The notes below the pieces were generated by a model. The model was given only the letters and a program-made list of their open reading frames with translations. It searched no databases and had not been told where the DNA came from. A DNA stretch of 64,000 bases, taken from assembly GCF_900215435.1 (NCBI RefSeq), contig NZ_OCMY01000001.1, positions 2,356,001 through 2,420,000 of the forward strand, written 5' to 3'. Source of the stretch: Candidatus Pantoea floridensis. GTDB taxonomy: Bacteria; Pseudomonadota; Gammaproteobacteria; Enterobacterales; Enterobacteriaceae. The number at the start of each line of letters is the position of its first letter. The stretch's first letter is position 1. This document shows positions 20,101 through 29,126 of this stretch, in pieces. The position numbers and the translations under genes were made by a program.

Positions 20101-20471
20101 CGGCCTTCCTCCAGCAGTTGGCTGCTAACCTGCAGTAACTCCTGATCCAGCTCGGCGCTGCTTATATTGCTACGCACCGACTTGCTGCTGTCGGTGAGCG
20201 TGGCGATCTGCTGACGGAGTTCCCGCGCCATGCGTGGAAAATCATCAATCACCTGCTGATATTGCTTTGCGCGCTCCAGAGACTCATTGCGCTCATTGAG
20301 GAAATTGATTGCCGCTTCCAGCGCCTGCACCTGTTCGGTTTGCGCGGGGGAGTTTTTGGCGGATTTAGCCGCATCCAGTTCCTGCTGAAGCTGGCTGGAT
20401 TGCGGAATGGTCGCTGCCAATACAGAACTGCTGAGCACCAGGCTCAGCAGCAGAAGGAGAAAAACGCGCAC
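17136..20471 (-). CDS. mscM: Miniconductance mechanosensitive channel MscM (YjeP)
   Basis: 1111 residues. A signal peptide (about 1-19) is followed by a long periplasmic coiled-coil region rich in Q, E, R and L (about 20-440), then many membrane segments (about 480-900) and a C-terminal MscS core with GLGFGMQEIFANFISG and RIGDTVTI. It releases solutes on hypo-osmotic shock from the inner membrane. It lies 15 nt after psd on the same strand, the conserved psd-mscM operon. Confidence 0.95.
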   Translation of the reverse strand: MRVFLLLLLSLVLSSSVLAATIPQSSQLQQELDAAKSAKNSPAQTEQVQALEAAINFLNERNESLERAKQYQQVIDDFPRMARELRQQIATLTDSSKSVRSNISSAELDQELLQVSSQLLEEGRQAQQEQDRAREISDSLSQLPQQQTDARRAMTESDRRAQNTSAATTPLAQAQIYVRQAENAANKARVDELELAQLSANNRQELARMRAEVHQRKATQLDNYLQALRNQLNNQRQREAELALERTEQLAENSGDMPSSISDQFRVNRELSADLNQQAQRMDLVASQQRLATNQTLQVRQALSTLREQSQWLGASNLLGEALRAQVARLPEMPKSQQIDSEMGQLRVQRLHYEDLLERQQELRKAKQDDGSPFSSEQTRILEAQLKTQRELLNSLISGCDTLILEITKLKVSNTQLQDALAEVKDATHRYLFWTADVNTIGLNFPVEMAQDLKRLLSLDTAGQLGKALAMMFTNRETVLPIIGAVLLVGFSISSRRHYNAFMQRSASRVGKVTQDRFSLTLRTVFWSILVAVPLPVLWAALGYGLQHAWPYPFAVAIGDGITATLPLLWAFMISAAFARPDGLFVVHFRWPQARVARAMRYYSLSVGLIVPLIMLLIAFANLDDPQFSGTLGRICFILICGALSIVTVSLKRAGIPLYLDKEGNGDNFVNRILWNLMIALPLVAAFASCIGYLATAQALLARLETSVGIWFFLLVIYHIIRRWMLIQRRRIAFDRARQRRADMLANRARSEEEKEQSTPANADTIEIDEPSIDLDEISAQSLRLVRSILTLIALVSVIVLWSEIHSAFSFLDNIPLWNASTTIQGVDSVQAITLGAVLIAILVLIITTQLVRNMPALLELALLQHLSLAPGTGYAITTLTKYALMLIGGLIGFSMMGIEWSKLQWLVAALGLGLGFGMQEIFANFISGLIILFEKPIRIGDTVTIRDLTGSITRINTRATTITDWDRKEIIVPNKAFITEQFVNWSLSDSVTRVVLTIPAPARVNSDEVTNILKQAADRCTYVLDMPAPDVFLVDLQQGIQLFELRVHAAEMGHRMPLRHELHQLILRGFEEHGIEMPFPPFQVRMETLGKQNPASNGAPANKTFKSGGL

Positions 20472-20486
20472 GGGAGAGATTCCGGG

Positions 20487-21383
20487 TTATTCGCTAAGAG
20501 GGACGCTGTTGCCCGGTTGAGGCATGGCGATGGCCAGCGGCTGACCGAGGCGAGTTTTGCTTTCGGCTTCGAGGCTTTCCGCCAGCTTCACGCGGTTAGG
20601 CGCGAACAGGTTGATGACCGTTGAACCCAACTTGAAACGCCCCATTTCCTGGCCTTTTAGCAGCACCACCGCACCGTCATGATCGGCAGATGGATAACGC
20701 CAGCGTTTGATCACACCCTCGCGCGGCGGCGTTATGGTACCTGCCCACACGGTTTCGATGCTGCCAACGATGGTGGCACCGACCAGGATCTGCACCATTG
20801 GGCCGTGATCGGTATCGAATACGCAGATCACGCGCTCATTACGCGCAAACAGATTGGGGATATTGCGTGCGGTCAGCGGATTGACCGAATAGAGATCGCC
20901 TGGCACATAGATCATTTCGCGCAGGATGCCGTTACATGGCATGTGGACGCGATGATAATCGCGCGGAGCAAGGTAAGTAGTAACAAACTCGCCGTCGATG
21001 AATTGATCCGCCAGATCGTCATTACCCGCCAGCAGCGCCTGCAGGCTGTAAGTGTGGCCTTTGGCCTGGAAGATCTGATCGCCTGCAATGCGGCCAAGCT
21101 GGCTGATTGCGCCATCGGCTGGCAGCGCCAGCAAGGAGGCATCAGGATCGATGGGACGTGCACCCTCTTTTAACGGACGCACGAAGAAGTCATTAAAGGT
21201 GCGGTAGCTGCTGGTATGAGGCTTGCTGGCTTCCGCCATATCCACTTTGTAGTACCAGACAAAGATATCGATGACCGCTTTAGTGAGCCAGCCACCCCGA
21301 CGGCTAGCGCCCCAACCGGCGAGTTCGGTGAGCCCTTTTTTAGGCAAAATATGATTCAGGCCGAGTTTAAAACGATCAAACAC
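20487..21383 (-). CDS. psd: Phosphatidylserine decarboxylase proenzyme
   Basis: 298 residues. It makes phosphatidylethanolamine from phosphatidylserine at the inner membrane. The self-cleavage motif LGST spans 252-255, with S254 becoming the pyruvoyl group, and the catalytic D90, H144 and H147 are all in register with E. coli Psd. The protein is about 24 residues shorter than the E. coli enzyme because it lacks the acidic C-terminal tail beyond the alpha subunit core. It forms an operon with mscM and lies 92 bp after rsgA. Confidence 0.97.
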   Translation of the reverse strand: MFDRFKLGLNHILPKKGLTELAGWGASRRGGWLTKAVIDIFVWYYKVDMAEASKPHTSSYRTFNDFFVRPLKEGARPIDPDASLLALPADGAISQLGRIAGDQIFQAKGHTYSLQALLAGNDDLADQFIDGEFVTTYLAPRDYHRVHMPCNGILREMIYVPGDLYSVNPLTARNIPNLFARNERVICVFDTDHGPMVQILVGATIVGSIETVWAGTITPPREGVIKRWRYPSADHDGAVVLLKGQEMGRFKLGSTVINLFAPNRVKLAESLEAESKTRLGQPLAIAMPQPGNSVPLSE

Positions 21384-21475
21384 CGTTGCCTCCTGGCTTA
21401 ATTACGTGTCGTTAACAAAAAGGGGGCGGATTGTAGCAGCGCCCCAGCTCGTTGGCGAATGTGCCGTTGTACGCG

Positions 21476-22522
21476 TTAATCCTGGTCTGAGGAAAAGTTT
21501 TTACGCGTTTTTACCTGCGCCATGCTCTCCAGAATTCGATGGTAGTTATCGAAGCGGGAGATATCGATCTTACCTTCTTCTACCGCTTGGCGAATGGCGC
21601 AGCCAGGATCGGTATCATGCTTACAGTCGCGGAAGCGGCAGCTGCCGAGGTATTCGCGGAATTCGACAAATCCGCGCGTCACCTGCTCCGGCTCAAGATG
21701 CCACAAGCCGAACTCACGCACGCCCGGTGAATCGATCACATCGCCGCCTGCCGGAAAGTGATAGAGACGGGAAGCGGTGGTGGTGTGCTGACCCAAACCA
21801 GAAACGTTTGAGACATCGTTGGTCAGAATCTCATCGCCCGCTAACTCCAGGCCAAGCAAATTGTTCAACAGGCTCGATTTGCCGACGCCGGATTGACCAG
21901 CAAAGATACTCACTCGACCGGTTAAGGCGCTTTCCAGTTCAGCCAAACCATCTTTGGCATGGCTGGAAACCATTAATACGCGATAACCAATATTGCGATA
22001 GATCTCCATCTGTTCGTCGACAAACGCGCGGCCTTCAGCATCGAGCAAATCGATTTTGTTGAGCACCAGCAGCGGCTCAACGCCGAGGGTTTCACTGGCA
22101 ACCAAGTAACGATCGATGATGTTGAGCGACAGTTCCGGCAGGATCGCCGAAACAATGATGATCTGATCGATGTTGGCAGCGATCGGTTTAACGCCGTCAT
22201 AGAAGTCGGGGCGCGTTAGTACCGTTTTACGATCGTGTACCGCTTCGACGATCCCTTTGCCGCCGCCAATCGCCACACGCCACAATACGCGATCGCCGGT
22301 GACCAGCGATCGAATGGTGCGGCGGATATTACAGCGATGGACAACGCCCGCGCTATCTTCCACGTCTGCGTGCATGCCGAAACGGCTAATCACCACGCCA
22401 TCAGCCGCTTCTCCAAACAGGCTATCATCCGGCTCCGGCTTTTCACTCCGTTGCTGCAGACGACGCTGATGGTTGGCGCTTACGCGACGTTGTTGACCTT
22501 TCGACAGTTTGTTTTTACTCAC
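21476..22522 (-). CDS. rsgA: Small-subunit biogenesis GTPase RsgA
   Basis: 348 residues. A late 30S assembly GTPase with an OB-fold N-terminus, circularly permuted GTPase motifs (NKID before GQSGVGKS, the latter near 207-214) and a C-terminal zinc knuckle C-x5-C...H...C ([14 protein letters not shown], about 294-307). I chose GTG 22522, giving [13 protein letters not shown] as in E. coli with AGAGG 5 nt upstream; an ATG 12 nt earlier is in frame but poorly placed. It is divergent from orn. Confidence 0.96.
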   Translation of the reverse strand: MSKNKLSKGQQRRVSANHQRRLQQRSEKPEPDDSLFGEAADGVVISRFGMHADVEDSAGVVHRCNIRRTIRSLVTGDRVLWRVAIGGGKGIVEAVHDRKTVLTRPDFYDGVKPIAANIDQIIIVSAILPELSLNIIDRYLVASETLGVEPLLVLNKIDLLDAEGRAFVDEQMEIYRNIGYRVLMVSSHAKDGLAELESALTGRVSIFAGQSGVGKSSLLNNLLGLELAGDEILTNDVSNVSGLGQHTTTASRLYHFPAGGDVIDSPGVREFGLWHLEPEQVTRGFVEFREYLGSCRFRDCKHDTDPGCAIRQAVEEGKIDISRFDNYHRILESMAQVKTRKNFSSDQD

Positions 22523-22625
22523 GCATCCTCTCACGGCTTTCGCCAGGCTTCGCCCTGTTGGGCAAAACGTCTATGATACACCTGAAATGAGTTTAATGAC
22601 GACTTTGGCAACAGGCGGGAAACGC

Positions 22626-23174
22626 ATGACAGCTGGCAATGAAAACAATCTGATTTGGATCGACCTCGAAATGACCGGATTGGATCCGGAACGCGATCGC
22701 ATTATTGAGATCGCTACTATCGTCACCGATGCTAACCTCAATATCCTGGCGGAAGGGCCGGTGTTCGCCGTGCATCAATCTGACGAGCAGCTCGCGCTGA
22801 TGGATGACTGGAACGTGCGTACCCATACCAACAGTGGTTTGGTGGCGCGGGTGAAGGCCAGCCAGCACGACGACCGCGCGGCGGAGTTGGCCACCATTGA
22901 ATTTCTGAAACAGTGGGTGCCGGCGAATACCTCACCGATTTGTGGCAACAGCATCGGTCAGGATCGTCGCTTCCTGTTTAAGTACATGCCTGAACTCGAA
23001 GCCTATTTCCACTATCGCTATCTCGATGTCAGCACATTGAAAGAGCTGGCGCGCCGCTGGAAGCCAGACATTCTCCCAGGCTTTAAAAAGTCTGGCAGCC
23101 ATCAGGCGCTGGATGATATTCGTGAATCTGTCGCAGAGCTGGCGTACTACCGCGAACACTTCCTGCAGCTTTAA
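22626..23174 (+). CDS. orn: Oligoribonuclease
   Basis: 182 residues. A DEDDh 3'-5' exonuclease that finishes RNA decay by hydrolysing di- and short oligoribonucleotides, including pGpG. The motifs WIDLEMTG, the central NSIGQDRRF and the terminal [10 protein letters not shown] are intact. ATG 22626 gives [18 protein letters not shown], matching the family; upstream in-frame codons extend into the rsgA promoter region and are ignored. It is followed by the tRNA-Gly operon, as in E. coli. Confidence 0.97.
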   Translation: MTAGNENNLIWIDLEMTGLDPERDRIIEIATIVTDANLNILAEGPVFAVHQSDEQLALMDDWNVRTHTNSGLVARVKASQHDDRAAELATIEFLKQWVPANTSPICGNSIGQDRRFLFKYMPELEAYFHYRYLDVSTLKELARRWKPDILPGFKKSGSHQALDDIRESVAELAYYREHFLQL

Positions 23175-23258
23175 TCGACTGTGGGTGCGCAGGAAATCAT
23201 CAGGTTGTCGATTAAAGCAGCGATCGCGCGGAAAGCGCAAAATTTTGCTTTTAGACTC

Positions 23259-23292
23259 TTGCGACTGAAAGGATTTCTCGTATAATGCGCAC
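23259..23292 (+). promoter_or_regulatory. Promoter of the tRNA-Gly operon
   Basis: TTGCGA (23259-23264), 16-bp spacer, perfect TATAAT (23281-23286), then a GC-rich discriminator GCGCACCCCG. That layout is typical of stable-RNA promoters under growth-rate and stringent control. The leader to the first tRNA is about 175 nt, unusually long, because an ERIC element occupies it. Confidence 0.8.
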
Positions 23293-23340
23293 CCCGTACC
23301 GGTGAAGAATTTCATGTGGCACGGAGCAGTACAGCGAAAT

Positions 23341-23460
23341 ACAGAATCGAGCATGTTCATTTGATGCAAGGCGGCAACTGAACGAGTCACAGCGAGCTTA
23401 CTTCAGTAAGTGACCTGTGCGAGTGAAGGCAGCTAACGCAGCAGCAAATAAACAGGCGAA
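23341..23460 (+). repeat. Divergent ERIC element in the tRNA-Gly leader
   Basis: The order AAGGCGGCAAC, GAGCTTAC, GTAAGTGAC, GAAGGCAGC-AACGCAGC matches ERIC/IRU elements. The usual CCCCAG/CTGGGG stem is replaced by CACAG (23388-23392) and CTGTG (23415-23419), which still pair, and the outer arms GTTCATTTGATGC and GCAGCAAATAAAC (23355-23367, 23441-23453) also pair. The whole element lies inside the transcribed leader. Confidence 0.75.
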
Positions 23461-23466
23461 GATTAT

Positions 23467-23542
<76 letters not shown>

Positions 23543-23569
23543 AATTTCGCTAAGCAGTAAACCTCTAAT

Positions 23570-23645
<76 letters not shown>

Positions 23646-23703
23646 GAGTTTGTAGTAAACCATCCAAATCACGGATTTAGTCGTTAGCGTGGTTGTTGTG
23701 ACA

Positions 23704-23784
23704 AAAATACGAAGATGCAGAATCGAGTATTTGAGTTTGTGACAAGGCAGCCAACGCAGTAGCAGACTAAAATACGAAGATTAT
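23704..23784 (+). repeat. ERIC remnant with internal deletion, between tRNA-Gly 2 and 3
   Basis: The segment GCAGAATCGAGTATTTG...GACAAGGCAGCCAACGCAG...ACGAAGATTATGCGG parallels the leader ahead of tRNA 1 (ACAGAATCGAGCATG...GCAAGGCGGCAAC...GAAGGCAGCTAACGCAG...GCGAAGATTATGCGG). The central hairpin is missing. The join is exactly where the two internal AAGGC repeats of the full element would recombine. Confidence 0.7.
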
Positions 23785-23860
<76 letters not shown>

Positions 23861-24295
23861 GATTTTTATATTCACTAATGTTATTTGCCCTCAGGCGCAA
23901 TCAGAATTAAAACTGCTGCAGATCTTTTTTGATCGCATGTGACACCGTTTTTTTCTGGCAATTTTGCACGCCTTGCTCGCACCGGTAATGCTGGTTGTCT
24001 GCTGCAGCTATCTTACAGGTTATCCACAATGTGCCTGCATGCTGCTGACGGCGTTTGCCCTCATCTGTAAAACTGTTTTGAACAGAGTTATCCACAGGCT
24101 CTGGACAAACCCCTGCCTGCTAAACGCGACGCAAATATTTACAATAATCGCTTAATTGTTTGATTTATAACTGATTAAACCTATTTCAGACTGTAATCTT
24201 ACCCTTTAGGCAAAATTACGATCTCTGTCACTATTCAGTTGGATAATTTTATTCACAGCGTGTGGAAAAGAGTTTTATCCTGTGCCACTGCTCAT
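23861..24295. other. datA: datA-like DnaA-titration locus (DnaA boxes plus IHF site)
   Basis: 435 bp without a credible gene. Two perfect DnaA boxes TTATCCACA occur at 24020-24028 and 24088-24096. TTATTCACA lies at 24249-24257, TTTTCCACA on the minus strand at 24261-24269, and a weaker TTTTGCACG at 23962-23970. A perfect IHF consensus lies on the minus strand at 24153-24165, between boxes and in AT-rich DNA. The position between the glyVXY tRNAs and queG is that of E. coli datA, which titrates DnaA and, with IHF, promotes DnaA-ATP hydrolysis. Function here is inferred from box content and synteny. Confidence 0.8.
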
Positions 24296-25435
24296 TCACG
24301 CATCACGTGGCAGACCTTTTTCGACTGCCCGCACCAGCCGCTGTTTCTTCGCCGGCTGCACCTCAACCGCTTGCGCTGCACGTTTTTCTAGCTGCTGAGC
24401 CATTGCCCACGTAATATGCTCATCCAGCATCGGATGTTCGCCGCTGCGCAGTGCTAATACCGCCATATTTTCTTCTGCCCACGGCGCGTTGCCTAAAGCC
24501 ACGGCAATGTTGCGTAACCAACGCAGGTGCCCAATACGACGAATCGCTGAACCTTCCGTAATACGCAGGAATTTTGCCTCATCCCATTTGAATAATTCTG
24601 TAAGCGGCGGCGCGTGTAATACGGCGCGCGGTGAAAAGTCATCTTCATCGGTTAACTGGCCATAGCGGTTCCACGGGCAAATCAGTTGGCAATCATCGCA
24701 ACCATAAATCCGATTACCAATCAGCGGGCGGAACTCTTCGGGAATAGCGCCTTCCAATTCGATGGTGAGATAAGAGATGCAGCGACGCGCATCGACCACG
24801 TAAGGCTCGACGATGGCGGCAGTGGGGCAGATAGTGATGCAGGCCACGCAGCGCCCACACTGTTCTTCCTGTGGCTGATCGACCGGCAGCGGCAGATCGA
24901 TCAGCAGCTCGCCGAGAAAGAACCAGGAACCTGCTTCACGGTTCAGGACGAGCGAGTGTTTGCCGGTCCAGCCCAATCCGGCTTTAACGGCAATCGGGCG
25001 CTCGAGAATGGGTGCGGAGTCGACGAAGGGACGGAAATTGAGTTCGCCACAGTGCGCCTGAATCATTTCTCCGAGCTTTTTCAGTCGATTGCGCAATACT
25101 TTGTGATAGTCGCGACCCAGCGCATAGCGACTAACATAACCCAGCTGGGGGTTTTTTAGCGTGCTGGCAAAGGCGGCTTTGGCGGGAAGATAGTTCATGC
25201 GCACGCTGATCACGCGCAGCGTACCGGGCAGCAGTTCATGTGGACGAGCACGCATCATGCCGTGGCGCGCCATCCAATCCATCTCGCCGTGGTACTGCTT
25301 ATCCAGCCACTCCTGCAGCCTGGGCTCTTCGGCGCTCAGATCGGTATCGCAAATACCCACCTGTTGGAAGCCGAGTTCGCGTCCCCACTGTTTAATTTGT
25401 TGAGCGAGCTGATGAAGATCGAGAGGGTATGACAT
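24296..25435 (-). CDS. queG: Epoxyqueuosine reductase QueG
   Basis: 379 residues. Catalyses the last step of queuosine synthesis, reducing epoxyqueuosine in tRNA, with cobalamin and two [4Fe-4S] clusters. The ferredoxin-type cysteine clusters CGRCVACITICP (about 194-205) and CDDCQLICP (about 243-252) are complete. The ATG at 25433-25435 overlaps the nnr start on the other strand within the tetranucleotide CATG, so the two genes are divergent with overlapping start codons. Confidence 0.96.
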   Translation of the reverse strand: MSYPLDLHQLAQQIKQWGRELGFQQVGICDTDLSAEEPRLQEWLDKQYHGEMDWMARHGMMRARPHELLPGTLRVISVRMNYLPAKAAFASTLKNPQLGYVSRYALGRDYHKVLRNRLKKLGEMIQAHCGELNFRPFVDSAPILERPIAVKAGLGWTGKHSLVLNREAGSWFFLGELLIDLPLPVDQPQEEQCGRCVACITICPTAAIVEPYVVDARRCISYLTIELEGAIPEEFRPLIGNRIYGCDDCQLICPWNRYGQLTDEDDFSPRAVLHAPPLTELFKWDEAKFLRITEGSAIRRIGHLRWLRNIAVALGNAPWAEENMAVLALRSGEHPMLDEHITWAMAQQLEKRAAQAVEVQPAKKQRLVRAVEKGLPRDA

Positions 25436-26951
25436 GAGAAACCAGGCAATTGAAGCAAACGCACGCAGTTTAACACACTCTGTGTGGCCTGCGCAGGCGA
25501 TGGCGCAACTGGAACGTGATGCTGCTGATAGCCTGGGCTTAACGCTGTATGAGCTGATGCAGCGCGCCGGACAGGCCAGCTATGAACTTGCCCGCCAGCT
25601 GTGGCCGCAGGCGAAACACTGGTTGGTGCTGTGCGGGCATGGTAACAACGGCGGCGATGGTTATGTGGTGGCGCGATTGGCGCAGGCGGCTGGGTTGAGC
25701 GTGACGCTGCTGGCCTGCGAAGGCAGCAAAGCCTTGCCGGAAGAAGCGCAGCAAGCGCGCGATGCATGGCTGGCGGCGGGAGGCGTGATCCATGCCGCAG
25801 ATGCGGTCTGGCCGGAACAGATTGATGTGATTATCGATGCGCTGCTTGGCACCGGGCTCAACCGAGCACCGGCGTCACCTTACGATCGCTTAATTGAGTT
25901 GACCAATATGCATGCCGCACCGGTGCTGGCGATTGATATTCCCTCGGGTTTAGTCGCGGCTAATGGCACGGCGCCGGGCGAAACGGTGATCGCCGATCAC
26001 ACACTCAGCATGATTGCACTTAAACCCGGGCAATTAACCGGTAAAGCACGTGATTACATAGGTATTTTACATAACCATGAGCTGGGCTTGTCGCCGTACC
26101 TTGCCGCTGAGCAGGCACCTATTTCACGTTACGATGCCGCGGACTTAACGCGCTGGCTGCAACCGCGCCGTGCCACATCGCATAAAGGCGATCAGGGGCG
26201 TCTGCTGGTGGTCGGTGGTGATAGCGGCACGGCGGGAGCCATTCGTATGACGGGAGAAGCAGCATTGCGCAGTGGTGCCGGGCTTGTGCGCGTGCTCACG
26301 CATGAAGATAATATTGGCCCGATTCTCACCGCGCGTCCGGAGTTGATGGTTGACGCACTGAGTGACGAACGCCTCGATCAGGCGCTGGAATGGGCGGATG
26401 TCATCGCAGTTGGACCGGGGCTTGGCCAGCGGGACTGGGCTCAGAAGGCACTGAAAAAGATTGCGGCCAGTGAAAAGCCGATGCTTTGGGATGCGGATGC
26501 GCTTAACCTGCTGGCAATCAAGCAGGATAACCGTCAGAATCGCATCATTACGCCGCATCCCGGCGAAGCGGCGCGCTTGCTGGGTGTAAAAACCAGTAAG
26601 ATTGAGAGTGACCGCTTACATGCAGCACGCGCCCTGGCGAAACGCTACGGCGGTGTGGTGGTACTGAAAGGTGCAGGCACGGTGATTGCCAGCGCGGCGG
26701 GAGAGTTAGCCATTGCGGATGTCGGCAACGCCGGCATGGCATCTGGCGGCATGGGCGATGTGTTAAGCGGCATTATTGCCGCGCTGATCGGCCAGAAATT
26801 GACATTACTTGAGGCAGCCTGCGCAGGCTGCGTCGCGCATGGGGCAACAGCCGATGCCGTTGCGCATCAGCGCGGTACACGCGGTATGTTAGCCACTGAT
26901 TTGTTCGAGCTGCTGTGGCAGTTTGTTAATCCAGAGATGATCCAACAATAA
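25434..26951 (+). CDS. nnr: Bifunctional NAD(P)HX repair enzyme Nnr (YjeF)
   Basis: 505 residues. The N-terminal half (about 20-225, with GHGNNGGDGYVVAR) is the NAD(P)HX epimerase. The C-terminal half (about 235-500, with GDQGRLLVVGGDSGTAGA and NAGMASGGMGDVLSG) is the ADP-dependent dehydratase. Together they restore damaged hydrated NAD(P)H. The GAGAGG ribosome site lies inside the queG coding start. It opens the nnr-tsaE-amiB-mutL-miaA-hfq-hflX series and ends 3 nt before tsaE. Confidence 0.96.
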   Translation: MRNQAIEANARSLTHSVWPAQAMAQLERDAADSLGLTLYELMQRAGQASYELARQLWPQAKHWLVLCGHGNNGGDGYVVARLAQAAGLSVTLLACEGSKALPEEAQQARDAWLAAGGVIHAADAVWPEQIDVIIDALLGTGLNRAPASPYDRLIELTNMHAAPVLAIDIPSGLVAANGTAPGETVIADHTLSMIALKPGQLTGKARDYIGILHNHELGLSPYLAAEQAPISRYDAADLTRWLQPRRATSHKGDQGRLLVVGGDSGTAGAIRMTGEAALRSGAGLVRVLTHEDNIGPILTARPELMVDALSDERLDQALEWADVIAVGPGLGQRDWAQKALKKIAASEKPMLWDADALNLLAIKQDNRQNRIITPHPGEAARLLGVKTSKIESDRLHAARALAKRYGGVVVLKGAGTVIASAAGELAIADVGNAGMASGGMGDVLSGIIAALIGQKLTLLEAACAGCVAHGATADAVAHQRGTRGMLATDLFELLWQFVNPEMIQQ

Positions 26952-26954
26952 AGC

Positions 26955-27431
26955 ATGAAGAGCTGTGTTATCCCTTTGCCCGATGAGGCGGCAACCCTGA
27001 ATCTGGGTGCGCAATTGGCGCGCGTCTGCAATAGCGCGCTGGTGATCTATCTTTATGGCGATTTGGGTGCCGGTAAAACCACCTTCAGCCGTGGTTTTCT
27101 GCAGGCGCTCGGCCATCAAGGCAATGTAAAAAGCCCAACGTATACCTTGGTTGAGCCCTACGAACTGGGGTCGCGTACGCTGTATCATTTTGATCTTTAT
27201 CGTCTTGCCGATCCGGAAGAACTGGAGTTTATGGGCATCCGCGACTATTTCAGCGGTGATGCGCTATGTCTGGTGGAGTGGCCGCAGCAGGGCACCGGCG
27301 TGCTGCCTGAGCCTGATTTAGCGTTGACGTTGCGCTATGTCGATGCAGCACGTGAAGCCGAAATCAGCGCGGTGTCCGCCACTGGCGAAGCGCTGTTACT
27401 CCAATTCCAGCAAGGCAGGAATCCGGCATGA
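26955..27431 (+). CDS. tsaE: tRNA t6A synthesis ATPase TsaE
   Basis: 158 residues. P-loop protein with GDLGAGKTT at 35-43. It works with TsaB, TsaC and TsaD to form threonylcarbamoyladenosine at position 37 of ANN-decoding tRNAs. The motif [10 protein letters not shown] and the terminal LVEWPQQG are typical. The stop codon overlaps the amiB start (ATGA), indicating translational coupling. Confidence 0.96.
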   Translation: MKSCVIPLPDEAATLNLGAQLARVCNSALVIYLYGDLGAGKTTFSRGFLQALGHQGNVKSPTYTLVEPYELGSRTLYHFDLYRLADPEELEFMGIRDYFSGDALCLVEWPQQGTGVLPEPDLALTLRYVDAAREAEISAVSATGEALLLQFQQGRNPA

Positions 27432-29083
27432 TGTCACGGATGAAGATCATGATAGTGGCATTGCTGTGCCTGTTTTCTGCTTCAGCGCTTGCCGCCACGT
27501 TATCCGATATTAAAGTTGAAAACGGCGACAGCCAGGCCACAGTGACCTTGAGTTTCAACGGCCAGCCGGTTTACGGCTTTTTCCCGCTGCATAATCCCAA
27601 TCGCGTGGTGCTGGATATTCGCCAGAGCGGCGCGATTAAAAGCTTGCCGCTGAATTTCAGCGGCGAAAATATTGTGCAGCGCATTCGCAACAGCCAGCCC
27701 AAAGATAAGCAAAGCCTGCGTTTAGTGTTTGAGTTGACACAGCCGGCGCAAACGCGCGCCAGCACGCAGCGCGAAGGCAATAATTATCGCGTGGTGTTCA
27801 CTATTCGCGGCACGCAGCCAGTAAAACGCGCTGCCGCTGCGCCAGTCACTACCGCGCGTGAAAGTCAGAATCAAAGCAGTTCGAGCAATCCGTTCAACGC
27901 CAATCCGGTCACTGCCGTTACCAGCAGCGATACGACCGTGCGTCCAGCCACATCGTTGAGCCGCAATGATGTGGTGATTGTGGCGATTGATGCTGGGCAC
28001 GGTGGGCAGGATCCAGGTGCATCCGGACAAAACGGTTTGCATGAGAAAAATGTCACCATTTCCATTGCGCGTAAGTTGAAGGCGCTAATGGACAGAGATC
28101 CGATGTTCAAACCGGTACTGACGCGCAGCGGCGACTATTTCATCTCGGTTATGGGCCGCTCCGAAGTGGCGCGTAAAGAGAACGCTAACCTGTTAGTGTC
28201 GATCCACGCCGACGCCGCGCCCAACCATTCCGCTACCGGCGCATCGGTGTGGGTGTTGTCTAATCGTCGTGCCAACAACGAAATGGCCAACTGGCTGGAA
28301 CAGAAAGAGAAACAGTCTGAACTGCTGGGCGGCGCGGGCGATCTGCTGGCAAACAGCCAGGCCGATCCCTATCTCAGCCAGGCGGTACTGGATCTGCAGT
28401 TTGGCCATTCACAGCGCGTAGGCTATGACGTCGCGGTTAAAGTCCTGCAGCAGCTGCGCGGTATTACGCCGCTGCATAAACGTCTGCCGGAACATGCCAG
28501 CCTTGGCGTCTTACGTTCCCCGGATATCCCTTCTTTACTGGTCGAAACCGGCTTTATTAGTAACGCCGCGGAGGAGCGGCTGCTTGGTAGCAGCGCGTAT
28601 CAGGAGAAGATTGCTCAGTCGATTTATAAAGGGCTACGCAATTATTTCCTTACGCATCCGCTGCAATCGATCCCAAAGGAGGAAAACCGGCCGCTGGACA
28701 GCGCACCAGCGGTTAGCGTTGCCAGCAATCCGGCGAGCGGCACGGTGCAATACACCGGCGCGACGCAGCGTCATACCGTTGCGCGTGGCGAAACGTTATC
28801 AGGTATCGCCGCGAAATATGGCGTCAGCATGGCAACGCTACGTGAGCTGAACAGCCTGAAGCGCGATGTCGTTTGGGTGGGACAACGCCTGAAAGTGCCG
28901 GCGAAATCCAGCGTCAGCGTTGCGGCGGCAAGTCGTCCTACGCGGCACAAAGTGGTGCGCGGCGATTCGCTAACGGCGATTGCCGCGCGCTATGGCGTGA
29001 GCTCAAAAGCGATCATGCAGGCGAATAATATGAAGTCGAGCAATGTGATGCTGGGGCAAAACCTAAAAATTCCGCAATCCTGA
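27428..29083 (+). CDS. amiB: N-acetylmuramoyl-L-alanine amidase AmiB
   Basis: 551 residues. Signal peptide (to ALAA near residue 23), AMIN domain (about 25-130), an S/N/T-rich linker, amidase_3 domain (about 186-410) and two C-terminal LysM domains (about 448-492 and 504-549). The zinc ligands and catalytic acids appear in [26 protein letters not shown] and VETGFISN. It splits septal peptidoglycan and is activated by EnvC. The two-LysM layout is longer than the E. coli protein (445 residues). Confidence 0.95.
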   Translation: MMSRMKIMIVALLCLFSASALAATLSDIKVENGDSQATVTLSFNGQPVYGFFPLHNPNRVVLDIRQSGAIKSLPLNFSGENIVQRIRNSQPKDKQSLRLVFELTQPAQTRASTQREGNNYRVVFTIRGTQPVKRAAAAPVTTARESQNQSSSSNPFNANPVTAVTSSDTTVRPATSLSRNDVVIVAIDAGHGGQDPGASGQNGLHEKNVTISIARKLKALMDRDPMFKPVLTRSGDYFISVMGRSEVARKENANLLVSIHADAAPNHSATGASVWVLSNRRANNEMANWLEQKEKQSELLGGAGDLLANSQADPYLSQAVLDLQFGHSQRVGYDVAVKVLQQLRGITPLHKRLPEHASLGVLRSPDIPSLLVETGFISNAAEERLLGSSAYQEKIAQSIYKGLRNYFLTHPLQSIPKEENRPLDSAPAVSVASNPASGTVQYTGATQRHTVARGETLSGIAAKYGVSMATLRELNSLKRDVVWVGQRLKVPAKSSVSVAAASRPTRHKVVRGDSLTAIAARYGVSSKAIMQANNMKSSNVMLGQNLKIPQS

Positions 29084-29126
29084 TTGTTGGCTCCGCGTGA
29101 GCCAACCAGCCAGAAGGATCACCACC

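Noticed and set aside
20487..20560. Shortened psd C-terminus as a frameshift
   Set aside because: The catalytic core through S254 and the alpha subunit is intact and the following mscM start is normally spaced; tail length varies in the family.
23861..24295. Possible replication origin from DnaA boxes
   Set aside because: No dnaA, dnaN, mnmG or mioC neighbour and no repeated AT-rich 13-mers; position and IHF site fit datA instead.
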